Shown here one piece after another: positions 5,320 to 6,336 of a DNA stretch of 6,336 bases (position 1 is the first letter of the stretch; the number at the start of each line of letters is the position of its first letter). The position numbers and the translations under genes were made by a program. Source of the stretch: Tardiphaga sp. (lineage in GTDB: Bacteria > Pseudomonadota > Alphaproteobacteria > Rhizobiales > Xanthobacteraceae); NCBI GenBank assembly GCA_028290325.1, contig JAQGJY010000041.1, positions 1 through 6,336 of the forward strand, given 5' to 3'. Under the pieces are notes generated by a model. That model worked only from the letters and a program-made list of their open reading frames with translations. It was not told where the DNA came from and did no database searches.

Positions 5320-5937
5320 GTGATCGATCTGCATTTCTATGAGCCGGCGAACGGCCACGGCCTCAAGCACGACCCGTTCAATGCCATCGTTGGGCCGCGC
5401 CCGATCGGCTGGATCGCGTCGCAGGACGCCGACGGCCACGTCAACCTCGCGCCTTACAGTTTCTTCAATGCGTTCGCCTACAAGCCGCCGCTGATCGGCT
5501 TCGCCTCGACGACGTGGAAGGACAGCGTCGCCAACAGCAAGGCGACCGGCGAGTTCACCTGGAATCTGGTGACCAAGGATCTCGACACGCGGATGAACGC
5601 GACGGCGGCGCATGTGCCGCACGAGACCGACGAGTTCGAGCTGGCCGGCCTGACCAAAGCGCCAAGCCGTCTCGTGAAGGTGCCGCGCGTCGCCGAGAGC
5701 CGCGTCTCGTTCGAATGCAAGGTGACGCAGATCATCCAGCTGAAAGGCGCCGACGGCCGCGACGCGCAGGGCATCCTGACGATGGGCGAGGTGGTCGCGG
5801 TGCATATCGACAAGAGCCTGATCGTCGGGGGCGTGTACCAGACCGCGTTGGCGCATCCGATTTTGCGCGCCGGCCGCAGCGGCGACTACATCGAGGTGCG
5901 CCCTGATGCGATGTTCGAGATGATACGGCCGGATTGA
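5320..5937 (+). CDS. Flavin reductase-domain (FMN-binding) protein
   Basis: This 205-aa protein has the flavin reductase-like split-barrel domain (PF01613, DIM6/NTAB group), which binds FMN and in studied members reduces flavin with NAD(P)H or acts as an FMN-dependent oxidoreductase. Motifs are PFNAIVGPRPIGWI (19-32), NLAPYSFFNAF (42-52), the following PPLIGF strand, and HPILRAGRSGDY near the end. The GTG at 5320 is preferred. GAAGGA precedes it at good spacing, and homologues as I recall them begin near the HFYEP segment. The alternative ATG at 5260 adds 20 residues of Arg/Ser-rich sequence, lies inside the MFS gene, and has no clear ribosome binding site. It lies 34 nt behind the MFS gene and is likely co-transcribed, so it may supply reduced flavin for a monooxygenase encoded elsewhere. 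That last role is inference. Confidence 0.88.
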   Translation: MIDLHFYEPANGHGLKHDPFNAIVGPRPIGWIASQDADGHVNLAPYSFFNAFAYKPPLIGFASTTWKDSVANSKATGEFTWNLVTKDLDTRMNATAAHVPHETDEFELAGLTKAPSRLVKVPRVAESRVSFECKVTQIIQLKGADGRDAQGILTMGEVVAVHIDKSLIVGGVYQTALAHPILRAGRSGDYIEVRPDAMFEMIRPD

Positions 5938-5990
5938 TCGCGACGGGCTTTACGCAGCCTGTTCAGTCCGCGACATCGTGACTGAGGCCG

Positions 5991-6012
5991 GGAACAAAAT
6001 CCAATTTGTTCC
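5991..6012. promoter_or_regulatory. GGAACAAA inverted repeat upstream of the fadE-like gene
   Basis: GGAACAAA (5991-5998) and TTTGTTCC (6005-6012) are perfect 8-bp arms around a 6-bp A/T-rich spacer, in an AT-rich pocket of an otherwise GC-rich spacer. This form suits a dimeric regulator operator. The plus strand also reads GGAAC, 16 bp, CGTA, close to the GGAAC-N16/17-CGTT pattern described for the alphaproteobacterial EcfG general stress sigma factor. The two readings compete, and neither is proven. Confidence 0.4.
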
Positions 6013-6013
6013 G

Positions 6014-6042
6014 TATCTGATCCGGTCTATTTTAAGTACAAT
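6014..6042 (+). promoter_or_regulatory. Promoter candidate for the fadE-like gene
   Basis: TACAAT (6037-6042) matches the sigma-70 -10 consensus at five of six positions. The sequence 17 bp upstream (TATCTG) is a weak -35. A start near 6049 would give a leader of about 80 nt containing the 6070-6088 hairpin. The GGAACAAA inverted repeat would lie just upstream of the -35 region. Confidence 0.35.
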
Positions 6043-6069
6043 CCGCGGCGCCAACAGCCCCGGCCCTGT

Positions 6070-6088
6070 TCTCCCCGCAAGCGGGAGA
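6070..6088. repeat. Small GC-rich hairpin with GCAA centre
   Basis: TCTCCCC-GCAA-GCGGGAGA folds into a short stem with one extra C in the left arm. CTCTCCCGC...GCGGGAGAG palindromes of this kind are, as I recall, frequent intergenic repeats in Bradyrhizobium/Rhodopseudomonas genomes. It could be such an element or a leader hairpin of the downstream gene. No T-run follows. Confidence 0.4.
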
Positions 6089-6130
6089 GGCAGGTCGTGC
6101 CGTCGCGACTCTCTGACCAAGGATTGCGCT

Positions 6131-6336
6131 ATGACGTCAGTGTCCTCCTTCAACCTCCGCCGCGATCTTCTCACCAAGCCGATCTTCGGCTGGGCCAAGA
6201 AGGTCATGCCGACGATGTCGGACACCGAGCGCGAGGCGCTGGAAGCCGGCGATGTCTGGTGGGACGCCGACCTGTTCACCGGCCATCCGGATTGGGCCAA
6301 GCTGCTGGCCTTTGCGCCGGCGCGGCTCACGGCGGA
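6131..6336 (+). CDS. fadE: FadE-type acyl-CoA dehydrogenase, N-terminal fragment cut by the window edge
   Basis: Only the first 68 codons are present, and the frame is open at the right edge. The ATG at 6131 follows AAGGA at good spacing. The sequence TEREALEAG (32-40), VWWDADLFTG (42-51) and HPDWAKLL (52-59), preceded by an amphipathic basic stretch, matches the start of the large FadE acyl-CoA dehydrogenases as I recall E. coli FadE (TEREALEAGTVWW-like). These enzymes do the first, FAD-dependent step of fatty acid beta-oxidation. The catalytic domain is outside the window, so the call rests on this conserved N-terminal signature alone. The 193-bp spacer before it with its own promoter-like elements suggests a transcription unit separate from the flavin reductase gene. 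Confidence 0.8.
   Translation, partial: MTSVSSFNLRRDLLTKPIFGWAKKVMPTMSDTEREALEAGDVWWDADLFTGHPDWAKLLAFAPARLTA

Noticed and set aside
5950..6330. Minus-strand 126-aa frame across the fadE-like start
   Set aside because: It lies opposite the conserved FadE-type N-terminus, and its product shows no domain.

Overview
The window is GC-rich DNA that reads as an ordinary alphaproteobacterial chromosome. Codon use, the protein families and the GC-rich palindromes suggest a Bradyrhizobium/Rhodopseudomonas-like member of the Nitrobacteraceae. This assignment is a judgement from style and recalled homologues, not from a search. There are six complete protein genes and one truncated gene at the right edge. 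No rRNA, tRNA, CRISPR array, transposase or phage gene was seen.

Left third (1-2567, minus strand): two tandem genes encode periplasmic Bug/TctC-type solute-binding proteins. The mature proteins have equal length (299 aa) and are about 91% identical by my count, but their signal peptides are unrelated. The spacer after each gene is also duplicated (1-308 and 1353-1595). Each spacer copy carries two hairpins, and the left copy has an extra 65-bp segment that forms a hairpin of its own. The repeat is already in progress at base 1, so the array may continue to the left. No TctA/TctB membrane genes are in view.

Middle (2568-3965): a divergent intergenic region leads into two rightward VOC-superfamily genes with an 11-nt gap, the second PhnB-like. 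A 285-bp gene-free stretch follows, with an 18-bp palindrome and a 43-nt perfect hairpin.

Right half (3966-6336, plus strand): an MFS transporter of the anion:cation symporter type is followed after 34 nt by a flavin-reductase-domain protein that probably starts at a GTG. A 193-bp spacer with an inverted repeat, a promoter-like -10 and a small hairpin leads into the first 68 codons of a FadE-type acyl-CoA dehydrogenase.

Taken together, the region looks like accessory catabolic content: binding proteins and a transporter for small organic acids, plus a flavin reductase that may support an oxidation step. It abuts a core beta-oxidation gene. No substrate can be assigned. The most interesting signals are the mosaic Bug tandem and its structured spacer; I do not see a clear novel system.
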